Positions 1-11,400 of a DNA stretch of 64,000 nucleotides are shown here, piece after piece. How positions within the stretch are numbered: the stretch's first letter is position 1; each line of letters begins with the position of its first letter. The notes beneath the pieces were generated by a model, which saw only the letters and a list, made by a program, of their open reading frames with translations, ran no database searches and was not told where the DNA came from. The stretch is taken from NCBI RefSeq assembly GCF_024586455.1, contig NC_065919.1, forward strand, positions 35,378,839 to 35,442,838. Direction: 5' to 3'. Source of the DNA: Bactrocera neohumeralis (Eukaryota; Arthropoda; Insecta; Diptera; Tephritidae). The position numbers and the translations under genes are program-made.

Positions 1-147
1 CAAAATGCAGTTATGCAAAACCCTATAGTGTGCTAGTAACTAAGGCGCTAAGTAAGATATAAAACTATTATTTGGTACAAGATATCTTAGGAGAAAGTGA
101 CACCAATGGTCTGAAATTAAAAAAAAATGTAAAACGACCAAAGCTGC

Positions 148-370
148 AATACCCTTCACAGATTACAAAGTTTCTATACAAGAACTTAATTTTGATCGAT
201 CAATTTGTATTGGTATACATATGATCTGAACAATTTGTTTTGAAATTATAATTTTACCTAGAATAATAATTCATTCCCTAAATAAATAAAAATTTCATAC
301 AAGAAGTTCATTTTGATCTATCAGTTTGTATGGCAGCTACATGCTACTCGTATATGATATATAAAAAAAA
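148..370 (-). repeat. Degraded family B repeat fragment
   Basis: Two diverged units read on the minus strand. Near 180-235 and again at 301-350 there are close variants of the reverse complement of the tandem unit in the clear family B copy at 41.65-42.58 kb (the phrase in which 'cagtttgtatggcagcta' is followed by 'gatctgaacaat'). At 150-160 'aatacccttcac' matches the reverse complement of the 3' end of that copy. It has no coding capacity. Assignment rests on by-eye similarity, so the edges are approximate. Confidence 0.5.
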
Positions 371-1009
371 TCTGAAGCACCAAATTTAAAAACCGAGATA
401 CACGAAAGGACCACTTAGAACCAATCCAATAATATCACAATAATTGATTGTCTGGTGTAATTAGAATATATGGAGGATTCAACAAAGTAGTTTGGTGAAT
501 GGCCCTATGTTAAGCAGGGTTGAACCAGCTTTAATCATGTCCAATGAGATCACAATGTTAATGTACCATTATTTTTTCATATGTTTAGTGTGGTTACGAC
601 GTAGGTTCTGCCCAAGTATACAACGTGGTGCTTCTTTTTGCATGGTATTTATATTCATTATTACTCAAAAGAGTATTTAAATATATGTATGTATGTATAT
701 AGGCTTATTAACATGCCTATCTTAACGCAGTTTACAACAGTTCCCCAATCGTTAATACGTATTAAAACTATTTGTGCGATTTTATAGAGTAGACCAATTA
801 GACAGAAAAATTTAAGCATACACTTTGGAATATATTCTAAAATATGTAGGTAAGGTAATAATATAAGAAAAAATATATACTCAAATCGATAAGCATTTCA
901 AAAGCTTTGCTTTCTGCGTTTCCTCACACAAGACTTAATATCATAATTTATAATCACTGGGAATTACAAAAACAATATAAAACAACTCAACTGGAATACC
1001 CTTTATAAA
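371..1009. other. AT-rich non-coding stretch
   Basis: No gene, RNA or intact element recognised. The open frame at 492-680 has no recognisable motif and sits in AT-rich DNA beside a short (ATGT)n run at 680-700. I see nothing else here. Confidence 0.6.
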
Positions 1010-1036
1010 TAACAAGGGTTCGGGTGTCACCGAACA

Positions 1037-1899
1037 TTTTATACTCTCGCATGATAAAGTGATAATCGAGATTTCATTATCCGTCATTTACATGTTTTTT
1101 TTATTTTGCTGTAAAATTAATTAGATTAGTAGTTCCTGAGATATGGTTTTTGGTCCATAAGTGGGCGACGCCACGCCTATTTTCAATTTTTAATAAAAGT
1201 CTGGGTGCAACTTCCTTCTGCCATTTCTTCCGTAAAATGTAGTGTTTCTGACGTTTTTTGTTAGTCGGTTAACGCACTTTTAGTTATTTTCAACATAACC
1301 TTTGTATGGGAGGTGGGCGTGGCTATTATCCGATTTCTTCCATTTTTGAAATGTATATGGAAATGCCTGAAGGAAACGACTCTGTAGAGTTTGGTTGACA
1401 TAGCTATAGTAGTTTCTGAGATATGTACAAAAAACTTAGTAGTGGGCGGGGCCACGCCCACTTTTCCAAAAAAAATACGTCCAAATATGCCCCTCCCTAA
1501 TGCGATCCTTTGTGCCAAATTTCACTTTAATACCTTTGTTTATGGCTTAGTTATGACACTTTATAGGTTTTCGGTTTTCGCCATTTTGTGGGCGTGGCAG
1601 TTGGCCGATTTTGCCCATCTTCGAACTTAACCTTCTTATGAAGCCAAGAAATTCGTGTACCAAGTTTCATCATGATATCTCAATTTTTACTCAAGTTACA
1701 GCTTGCAAGGACGGACGGACGGACAGACGGACGGACGGACAGACAGACATCCGGATTTCAACTCTACTCGTCACCCTGATCACTTTGGTATATATAACTC
1801 TAGTATATCTGACTCTTTTAGTTTTAGGACTTACAAACAACCGTTATGTGAACAAAACTATAATACTCTCCTTAGCAACTTTGTTGCGAGAGTATAAAA
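1037..1899 (+). mobile_element. Family A repeat with perfect 15-bp TIRs
   Basis: The element starts TTTTATACTCTCGCA (1037-1051) and ends with its exact reverse complement TGCGAGAGTATAAAA (1885-1899), giving 863 bp between perfect terminal inverted repeats. Just outside the left TIR, 1019-1035 holds a small hairpin (TTCGGGTG..CACCGAA). Short frames in it (for example 1391-1630) have no known domain and include a GGAC microsatellite, so I treat it as non-autonomous. Many degraded relatives occur in this window in both orientations. I do not know a family name; a repeat-library search would settle it. The superfamily is not evident because no clean target duplication is visible. Confidence 0.75.
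1708..1752 (+). repeat. (GGAC)n/(CAGA)n microsatellite inside family A
   Basis: Imperfect tandem GGAC and CAGA tetranucleotides, ending in 'catccgg'. Shorter versions recur at the equivalent place in the family A and B copies near 5.5, 24.2, 29.5, 41.8 and 54.9 kb, so the tract belongs to the repeat rather than being an independent locus. Confidence 0.8.
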
Positions 1900-1914
1900 A
1901 GTATACGGTGAATG

Positions 1915-3010
1915 AAGTATACGGCGGCAGTAATCACAAGGATACAGAAGAAGCGCGAAAAAAGCTAAACTAGGTCATGAAGCATTGTTCGACTCACACA
2001 ACCTCCAGCTCGCTACGAAGAAAACAGAGCTACTACTGCTAACAAACAAACACATATCCCTCGAGATAAGCATGCACACAAGTACCATATACTTGGCGCA
2101 TAGAAGGCAGTAAACTACTTGGGCGTAAGACTGGACCCCAGACTAACCCTCTGAGTACAAATACAGCACGTCGCAGGAAAGGCAGCGAAGATCACCTCTC
2201 TACTGAGCCGATTAATGGCCAACATAGGAGTCCCCAGCCAAGAAAAGAGAAGCGCCTAATGTCGACGACAATCAGCATCATATTATATGGAGTTGAGATC
2301 TGGGCAGACGCGCTTAAAAAGGCAAACCGGCGTAAGATAGTGGCCAGACGGCACCGCACCGCAGACCTCGCAGTTGCATCAGCCTACCGAACAGTATCAG
2401 GCGATGCAATATTAGTTATAAGCGGTAATGAACCAATTGACCTTCTAGCATGTGAAAGGAAAAGCTGTGGGATCTAAAGAATTCATCCGATAATAACAAG
2501 AGCGCAATACAACTAATAAGGAAAGAAGGCAAGATACAATAACAACATGGCAACAAAGATGGGAGAATGAAAGCCGCGGCAGATGGACGGCCTGGCTAAT
2601 AAAAGATCTAAACTTATGGACAAGCCGTAAATTGCCTATACAACGACGCGACAGAAGACGACGCTGAACACACATTCTTTGAATGTGTGCGTTGGCAACG
2701 AGAACGCACCGCCGTAGAAGACCTGGTTGGCCCAATAAACGCGGACAATTTAGTCAGCCTCATGTTGGAGAGTGAAGAAAACGGGGGAGTTATCAAGAAA
2801 TTCGCAGTAAAAAGCGGGACCTGAACGCAGGTGTGCAGATGTAAATCTCTCAATGAGAAAAATGAAACGCCACCCTGAAGTAATGCAAATATGGTCCCAG
2901 GGTTGGCGACGGCTCCTTAGAGGGGGCTTTAGTGACCTGCAACCGGCACATACCGTTGCTGTGACGACAACACTGATGATGCGGAAGGCATTTTCCACCC
3001 CCTCACCCCA
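1915..3010 (+). pseudogene. 3' part of R1/LOA-type non-LTR retrotransposon
   Basis: Broken plus-strand remains of the region after the reverse-transcriptase catalytic box. Conceptual pieces in order: EEARKKLN (about 1946-1969), a block reading SHNLQLATKKTELLLLTNK (about 1993-2050), VNYLGVRLDPRLTL (about 2110-2152), then an in-frame block with ILYGVEIWADAL (about 2282) and AYRTVSGDA (2382-2408), and the C-terminal EDDAEHTFFECVRWQ (2654-2698). The YRTVS block and the 'AEHTFFEC' zinc-knuckle region are hallmarks of R1-clade and related I-group elements. Several stops and frameshifts separate the pieces and the 5' part (endonuclease and RT core) is absent. The 3' untranslated part probably ends near 3010. 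It begins right after the family A copy. R1 versus LOA is not decided. Confidence 0.75.
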
Positions 3011-3061
3011 AAAAAACTGCAGGCTACCGTAACTTATACAGAGATACATCCCGGTACGCAC

Positions 3062-3396
3062 TCATAATGAATGGAATAAATTTAAATAATTATTTTATAT
3101 TTATTATACCTGAAATATAATAAATAAGACATAACTAAACTACTTTATTACCGCTGGAAATTCTTTTCGGATTTGTATAAAGTGACTCTAAATAAGTTTA
3201 ATTAATATACTTGTGATTAAATAAGCTAGCGAAAAATTTAGATTTAAATTTTCAACTTATTTCCATCATAAATGACACACTGCGAAGAAAACGACTTGAG
3301 GTTACAAGTAGAAAATTATGTAGTTTGAACGTTCATATTATACTGAGACACAATGACGATGTTGAAATAGAATTTAGTTGACCTTGCCGCCCTATA
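3062..3396. other. AT-rich non-coding stretch
   Basis: Separates the R1-type fragment from the RTE fragment. No motif or repeat recognised. Confidence 0.6.
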
Positions 3397-3397
3397 T

Positions 3398-4085
3398 GGA
3401 GGGCGGAGTCATGTGTAGAAATTCATACAAGTGAGAAAAGTTCTCTGAACGCCATTCACTTGGGAGTGGTCAGAAGCGATTGCTTTACATACGGCTCAAG
3501 TAGCTCACGATTTTCGGTCTTATACTAAGTATCCTCTGGGTAGCCAAAAACATCCGTTTAAAGGCGAGCTAACGTGAGAAGGCGAACCATCCCTCCCAGG
3601 GCTATGCACTATGTTTGGGACCCGCCATGTAAGGAACATCCCCAATAAAAATGAAACAAGAGCCTCCCCCCTTTTGATGAGGACCATGGCAAACGAATTA
3701 GGGCGTGAACCTGGAATGTCCGGTTCTTTATTGGGAAGGTGCCGCTGCCCAGCTGGTTGATGTCCTCGTAAAAGTAAAGGCTTACATCCAGAAGTACGAT
3801 TGACGGGACAAAGACTGAGGCGATTAGGTCCTTGTGACATTTACTACAGTGACCATATAGATACTCACCCGCCTCTGTGCGGCAAAAAACGTACACAAAG
3901 GAGGTTAGACGTCGAGAAGCTGCAATCACAACACACAGCCGAACGATTTTTCACTCGTTTTGCACTGCTGCCCTCTGAGAGAACTCATCAGGAACTCGGT
4001 ATAAGGAAACTGTACCTCGCAACGTTAAAACCAACCACAACACTGGATGGGATAGATACCGAGGACTGAAGAGGGAATCGAGAAG
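3398..4085 (+). mobile_element. RTE retrotransposon copy, internally deleted
   Basis: Nearly collinear with the full-length RTE at 57647-60903. It shares the same 5' untranslated start (GGAGGGCGGAGTCATG versus GGAGGATGGGGTCATG) and the endonuclease start (piece reading WNVRF, then GAAAQLVDVLVK). It has a deletion equivalent to about 58150-58705, taking out most of the endonuclease including its GDFNA box, and a second equivalent to about 58866-58988. It stops matching near 4085, so reverse transcriptase is missing. Stops and frameshifts are present throughout. Dead copy. Confidence 0.85.
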
Positions 4086-5035
4086 TGTTCCCACTTTAAC
4101 TCGTCTTCAGTTAATGAAAATGAGGAAATGTTCACTAACGTTGAAATATTTCACAAGTCTTTAATTTTTACGAAATGCGAATTAATCAAATTTTCGGCTC
4201 TCTTCAAACTCAAACCTTCCTTACTTGTTAATATTTATTCATGTTTTATTGTTTTATAGTAAGTACTTATGGGTAATACTCGTATAAGTTCTTTTTTTGC
4301 CTTGCGAAGCCCATGTTTATTTATTTATTATTTCAACATGTTTATTACATTTCGACTTTTAACTACTTATTTGATATTAATATGCGTTTGGTTATTTATG
4401 GCTAATTTTACCGTGTTAATTGTTTTATAATGTGTTAATATTATAGTATGTTTATGGTAGCTCGTTTTATGGCAATGTTAGGAATTGAGTGAAGTGTGCC
4501 AGTGAGAGCACGAATGACCAATTAAAAGGCAAAGATTGATTTATATAGAATTGTCCAAGATTAGCATTAAAAATTAACTGCTTTATTTTTATTGATAGAA
4601 GTTGTATTGTAAATAAAAAAACTAAGTTAAATAGAGCAAGCATTACTAAATGAGCAATTAGTTGATTTTAACAAAATAATTTTTTGATGAAAATTTTTTA
4701 GCATAATTCTGTTCACGATAATAGCTGTAGCCATTTAAGAATGAAAAGATACAACATGTCATAAAGAAAAAAAGATGAATAAAGAGTTTTATTAATCCGT
4801 ATTTTTCCAAAAATATACTACATGTTATCTCTCCATACATTTTCAAAGGAGTTGATGTTAGGAGTTAGAGCTAATTGCCCTTTTCATCAATTATTGTTGG
4901 GGCTTATCAAATTCTATACCTACCTTTTCAATTCGTATTAATGAAAGCCCAATTTTGCATAATTATTTTCTCTTTATACTGAAATATATCCTACTCGATT
5001 ATTTGATATATTTGAGCTGATATCGAAAATATAAC
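4086..5035. other. AT-rich non-coding stretch
   Basis: No supported gene. The minus-strand frame at 4658-4846 is hydrophobic and AT-driven with no recognisable motif. Confidence 0.6.
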
Positions 5036-5039
5036 AATT

Positions 5040-5289
5040 ATAGCGATTTGACCATTTTTGATTTTGTTTCAAAATTTTTAGGCCAGAAGGGGCACTTGTC
5101 ACTACGATTTCTTGTACTAAATTACAGTTTTGTATCTTAATTTAGTGCTTAGTTGTGGCACTTTATACGTTTTCGATTAATCTCAGTTTCTACTCAAGTT
5201 ACAGCTTGCAGAGATGAACGAACCAACGGATAGACAGACTGTCACTCACTATAATACTCTGTAACAACATGTTGCAAAAGTATAAAAAT
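5040..5289 (+). repeat. Family A 3' end fragment
   Basis: Follows the 3' half of the 1037-1899 copy: the 'ctcaagttacagcttgca' region, a decayed GGAC tract, then 'ataatactctgtaacaacatg' variants ending in 'ttgcaaaagtataaaaa', a worn form of the right TIR. Confidence 0.7.
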
Positions 5290-5349
5290 GGGCTCCAAAT
5301 GGATCATGTCCTTCTCGCCTTTATATTCTGGATAGAGCGTTTATATTCT

Positions 5350-5980
5350 CCTTTTATACTCTTGCAACAGGTTTTTACAGAGTGAAATAGTTTTGTTTCC
5401 CTAACAGTTGTTTGTATCCCCTAAAACTAATCGAGATAGGGTTATTTATGTATAAATGATCAGGATGATGAGACGAGTTAAAATCCGGATGTCGGTCTGA
5501 CTGTCCGTTCGTTCATCTGTCTGTAACTTGATAAAAAATTTAAATATTGTAATAAATCTTGGTTTACATGTTTCCTGGTAAAAAGCGGAGAACGAGTTCA
5601 TTAGGTAGGCATAGTCGGACCACTGCCACGTTCTCAGAACACCATTAACTTACCATCACTAAGCACCACATTAAGATATAAAACTTTAATCTGGCATAGG
5701 TCATCACAGTAGCATCTGCGAGTTAAAAATTTTGACATTGTGGGCGAAATACGCCAACGAAATTTTAATTTTACCCCGATATGATATTGCGGGAGTCGGG
5801 ATATAAATAATTGAACAATGGGCATGGTACCGTTCTATTTTAGCTGAAATCTCATATCTCGGGACCTGCTTGACCGATTTCAATCAAAATTATTTATTTT
5901 GCATTCACATGTATATGCAAGTAACACCTAGGTACCGAATATCTGGACCCAAGTACATATAGTTAAATTTATACTGTATG
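5350..5980 (-). repeat. Family A fragments in opposite orientation
   Basis: Starts 'ttttatactcttgcaaca' (a TIR form) and runs through the reverse complement of the family A 3' region, including 'cctaacagttgtttgtat' and a decayed GTCC tract. From about 5780 onward it switches to plus-orientation interior sequence ('catatctcggga'). Together with 5040-5289 this gives two facing family A 3' ends about 65 bp apart. Edges approximate. Confidence 0.6.
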
Positions 5981-6276
5981 CATCGGCCAATATGTGGGTT
6001 ATCACATTGAAAATGAAGGAGCGTGTTTTACTCATAACAGTTGGGGTACTCACAACCCGTCGTAAAGCATCGTAAAATCGTAAAATCATAAATTTTTACA
6101 CTTGTTTAAAAAAATTGATGTTGGATTTCATACAAAAATGAGTTTACACATTTACAATTCTCAAAGCTATGTTTTCGAATCGTTATAACTTATAACTTTA
6201 TGAGACTTGTGAAAACCCTAAGTGTATTTTTCTGCCGAAAATATATAAAATTGGACCAAAACTTAACCTTAACCCA

Positions 6277-6558
6277 TATAACTTGACTTAACTCCATAAG
6301 ATTGGTGATTGCAATGACTTACTTTGGTGCAACCCCAAAAAAACATCGATGTTTTAGTCGATCGGAAGTCCTATATAACTTGACTTAACTCCATAAGATT
6401 TTTGATTGTAATGAGTTTCTTTGGTGAAACGTCAGGAGTATTTTAATAGTATATTACTTGTATGTAGTATTGGAAAAAATAGATTAAATAAAGTCAATAA
6501 TACCTAGGAATTTCTATTAAAAAGACATCGATATTTTAGTCGATGCGAAGCATCGACT
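6277..6558 (+). repeat. Short interleaved direct repeats with a hairpin
   Basis: The unit beginning 'tataacttgacttaactcca' occurs at 6277 and 6374 (97 bp apart) and continues similar for about 60 bp. A second unit ('acatcgat.ttttagtcga') occurs at 6343 and 6525. The second copy of this unit carries a hairpin, AGTCGATGC-GAA-GCATCGACT (6538-6558), with 9-bp perfect arms and a 3-nt loop. No function can be assigned. Confidence 0.6.
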
Positions 6559-6559
6559 T

Positions 6560-8030
6560 TATGCAACGCATCGAAAGTATCACTTTTACCGAAAATAAAA
6601 AATTTATTTAAAAACATGAAAACTACAAATTATGTTACATTTGTTTATTTGCATATTTATTCGCTAACGAAGTATACTAATGCAAGTTTTGAAATAAGTT
6701 TAACCGTTTTTATTAAGGATTTAAAAATTATGGTATTCAGTAGTTAAGTTTATAAACATACATATGTAATATAATACGATGTAAATCAGTCTTTATTCTG
6801 TATAAATTATGGTTCATTTTTACAAACTTTATGGAACTAATGTAGCAAACATTTTTAAGGATTTGAAAGCTACCTTAGGAAATTGTGTTTGTAAATCGTT
6901 CCATATTTCCAGCGAATTTTCTGCTAGCCTTCCAGCTGGAGTATGCAAATATAATATATGGATAGCTCATCTGCCATATCGAACAAGTTGTTTCTGTTTA
7001 TTTTCCTTTTTTTTAGCTTAACTTATGATGATCATGTCCAAATGCTAAAGGAGTTTTGAGAACTATAAAGAGTCCATGTCAATCCCTCGGTTTCAGCAAT
7101 AGCACTAACCTTCGTAATTTCTGTGGTTTAACCAACTATCAAATCTATTGCTAATGAGGGTAGATACATTTTTGTGTAGGCATTTGTTATCATGAAATAA
7201 TCAATAATCATTTGCAAAATGTCGTCGACCAAGCAGGTTCGAAGTATAGAAGGACATGTTTGAACTCTTGAACCGTTTGGAAATTTGAGGATGACAATAT
7301 TTTATGAGCAGAAGGGAAAAAGTAGAAAGTCTACTATTTTGAACAAATAAACTTTTAGAAAACAATTATTTGTCATTTTATATGGTTGAAGACTTAAATA
7401 GCTTTTGAAAAATATGAATTTATCAGTTTGAAGGTACTGAATTCAACTTTAAAATAAGTACATAAATATGTATTTCCATATCCCAACAATTATCATTGAA
7501 ATGCTAACTAAAAATATTTATACATACATATTTATTTGTGTATTTAATTTCTATTTTTCATATGTTTTTATAATTTTTAACTTGAAATTTGATATACGAG
7601 TATAGCAATTTACGAAACAAAACATAAAACATCAGACCCTGGGACCATGTCAAGAAACCTTGTATATGTTGCCGCCCCAAATTATTTATGGAAATGAAAA
7701 CTGAGCTATCAAACCACCAAAGTGACAGTCTATTTTTATTTATTTGTCTTAAAGGATTTTAATTAAGTTTTCTTATCAGTAAAGCTACTTTAAGTGCGAG
7801 TTCTCTGTTATCTCATTCTAAAGCTCAAAGGACTGATACATACATTATATATATCAATATATATATTTATATTAATATGTCTACAAAATAGTACAACAAA
7901 AAGTAATTTTACTCAGTTATAAGCTTGGTGGAATTAACAATCACCCCATAATCACCCTTTTCGATACTACATATTATGCAAGTAAATATCTACGCAACTG
8001 TCCGTCATAGACTTCATTGTCTAAAAAAGT
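6560..8030. other. AT-rich stretch, possible hAT trace
   Basis: Mostly featureless AT-rich DNA. On the minus strand at about 6830-6925 a conceptual piece reads SLEIWNDLQTQFPKV, which loosely resembles the stretch before the C-terminal dimerisation block of hAT transposases, but the diagnostic downstream block is missing. I would not call it a gene. Confidence 0.3.
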
Positions 8031-8039
8031 ATTTGTTAA

Positions 8040-8460
8040 AACCAACAAATCCCTAACCTAACAACACCCCAATAATCTTTGAAATGTTGCATGCAACACA
8101 CTTCCAATATTCGCCAACAACGTAAACGTCATAAACGAAATAGAAGCGGAATGACTAGCTGACGTTACGAAAACAATCCAATATGCTCCAGTTACGTATA
8201 TATTTCTCCCTCTTTCCGACTACCCGCCCTAAAAATGTTAATTCGCCATAGTCCTTAAATAACACCATCCCAGCAATACATTTTGAGTGTTGCGATGCCT
8301 GTAATGTCTACCGTCGCAAACGTTAATTCATCCACATCTTTCATATCGCGGCATTCCACGGAGAAATATTGATCCATCTGGGTGGTTAACTGAACGGAAC
8401 GATCTAATACACACAAACAAACAATCCAACCAACATTTGACTTTTACTTCAAAATGTCTG
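8040..8460. other. Unassigned stretch of higher GC content
   Basis: Less AT-rich than its flanks, with cytosine-rich runs. On the plus strand about 8115-8205 gives a piece like NEIEAE-LADVTKTIQYAP, faintly like the linker of non-LTR retrotransposon ORF2, but with stops and no diagnostic box. It may be an old retroelement fragment; low confidence. Confidence 0.2.
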
Positions 8461-8469
8461 TTCTTCAGG

Positions 8470-11400
8470 TGCTATACTCTTTCCAATATATTCAGTAATG
8501 TCTTTATTTTTTGCTTCCATGAGGTTTGTTAGTGCCAGGAAGCATTTAACTTTATCTTGTATATGTACATATATGCGATATCGAATATATTTCGCCACTA
8601 AAATTATTTTATTTGATTTGAGCAAAATATCACCCCAGACGTAAATCTATTCGAATATCTCATATGCAATTATTGTAGGTAAGAAACTAGATTTTCTTTC
8701 ATAATTATTTCATATAAAACACGGAATGTACGAACATAATCTACTTCTTTGTTTATTAATGGACTAATTTAAAATTAAATTAAACTTTCTCTTTTTAGAG
8801 ATCGATAATTCTTAGTGGATAGATTAATTCCAAGAGGTTGAAAGCAGTGATAAATATTTAAATATTTCCACAATATTATAAAAATGTTAACAATAATGTG
8901 TGATTTTAACAATTACACCTTCAAGGCAGAATCCGCCAACAATCCTCAACCAAGTTCATACGAGAAGATCGAATTGAAAGAAGCGCAGTAAATGCATTAA
9001 AATGTCTGATTTGTTGCCCGATGTTCACTATTCGATGTCTGCTGGCGTTTTCTTGTATTTGATTTTTTATTTATATATTTATATGTTTCCACTTTTTTAT
9101 TGGTTTTAATTGTAGCCACGTCAAAGACTCCTTGCTTGCAAGCATGCAATTATATGCATATGTCGCCGTATTTTCTCTCTGAATATAGCATTTTCTTCCA
9201 CGTCCAATTCACCAACGACATTATTAATTGAAATATAAATTTAAAAGTTTATTATCCGATGTTCACTGTTTTAGCGGCGTTGACTACGTGATGCGTGGCC
9301 CAACAGTTTTTGAAAAGTTGTTGGGAATCCATTAAATACCTACCACTCATACAGCGATCAGTTAAACACACACATATACGAGTAGTTAAAAAATAAGAAT
9401 AATATCTTCTTTGCATTTATAAACGTAATGTTTACATTATTGGTAATATACCACATGTGCAAAAGTATAAGTCAAAGTATAAGTCAAATATTTTGAAAGA
9501 AGCATTCCCCTCCCGTCGGCAAACTTTGGACAGCCTTGATGTCAATGAGAAAATCGTGGGTAATAAACTGGCAAACGAAACAAAAAATAAAAGGATAAAA
9601 AATTAATTCTTGCTAACCATTGCTATAGCACAGTTTTAAAATCTACTGCATTTTTATAATTAAAATTTTTTGTAACTAAGAATGCTTAAAAGAATATTCA
9701 ATGAGGAGTGAACTAGTACATAGGTGACCCACAAGTTACAGCGCTACTTTCTAAATTTGTATAGGTAGATAGAAATGTTGAAAAATGTCATTATTATTGT
9801 ATTCTTCTTTTCATATAGAATGCTTACTACGCATTTCGAAATCCTTATTATTAATTTTTTACATTTACCTGATAGACACTAAATAATTTAACGATTATCC
9901 GATTAGGAAAACAAGTGAAATAGTTTAAAAGTTTTTCGACAAAAGATGGCAAGCAACCATCAAGAACTAACACACTTACAAACCGTCGGTAATGAAGTCA
10001 TTGAAATAGCCTTATGAGCTAAGTTTTCTCTAAACTCAACCGATTGCTATACATTATTTAATTCACTCTAGAGTTCACCATTTTGTCTTGTATTGCTGCG
10101 TCTGCTGAATAGCTGTATTGTTGTTGTTATAATTTTGTACTATTTTGTTAGAAAGGAATAGTCGATGACAATACTATTACCACATACAATGCCTTGGTGA
10201 AAGTAATTAAACACAGCAGAGCCTCACAATCTGTCTAAAAAATACATTGCATATGTCCATTATTGGCTACCAAATACAAATACATTGTCAAGCCTACAAA
10301 GATCTTCACTGGCGATAAAGTAGTCATGAATTTTATGTGATTAGAGATCACCTCCCGCTTTCCTTCGAAGAAAAGCAGTAAACAATTTTCTTATATAAAA
10401 AATTCAAAGCACACTCAGAAAACGAACATGGAAAATGAAGAATTATACATTTAAAAAGAGGAACACAAATATTAACTGTGACTATAAATGTAATAAGAAT
10501 GGTACTTTTACTAAGGGGAACACACTTATAACAATGACAAGCACTTGACCTCGATCACTTTAAAAGAAAATGGTGGTTCTATTAACATTTCCAACAACGA
10601 CCCGAGGATCAGCTGTCGATTTGTCCAAAAAAATTGTTTTATATTGAAGTTGAATTCAAACCTTTTGTAATAAGAAGCCAGTATTTTAAATATTATATAC
10701 ATATGTATATAACTATTATTATCTCGTCCAAGGACTTTACTAAATCTATCAACTAAATTGTATGGAAATTGGAAAGTGCCATTTTGAAATTAAAGCAATT
10801 TTCTTCAATGGATAAGTTTATTTTGAGTTTACAAGTTTTACATCGATCGTTGCATGCTTTGGATTCCATAAAATCTGTTTCCAATAATATTTTCACAACA
10901 ACTTGGCAACTACATAATTTGAAGAGTGTTTACCTACGCAAATGTGCAAATAATTATTCGAATTGGATTCTAAAAATATATAGATGATCTTTTTTTTGTA
11001 TTCACTGTTTGGGGTTTTAAAATACTGAGTTCTATACTTTCGCTATATTTAGTTACTTCTATATCATAATTTAGATTATTATTTTTAATCCTCTCGTCCT
11101 ACTATATTCACCCCATTAGAGTTTTATAAAAGTTACAGATACGTTTACATTTCTTTCATGTACATATACACAGACATATGTTATATATATTGTGGATAGA
11201 GTAAGGAAAATGATTTCGTTTAAGATTTTTTGGCAATTGATTTAATGAGCCATTCATAGGGTTTTATAGCATCATTTTATTGCCTCCTTTAACTTCCGTT
11301 TTACCACAATTGCCCACACGTTGTACAACATCGCGCCATATCAACACTGCAGCAATTTACAGGACGTAAATTGAGCTCATGACTCCTGAAAAATTTGCTA

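Noticed and set aside
1391..1630. Frames inside family A (1261-1518 minus, 1391-1630 plus, 1611-1973 plus)
   Set aside because: They fall in a dispersed non-coding repeat, overlap each other, and owe their length partly to the GGAC microsatellite.
6809..7021. 70-codon frame, and a possible hAT transposase on the other strand
   Set aside because: Only a faint similarity near the dimerisation block; the diagnostic residues are missing.
8040..8460. Possible non-LTR retrotransposon fragment
   Set aside because: Similarity to an ORF2 linker is too weak and has stops; listed only as an unassigned patch.
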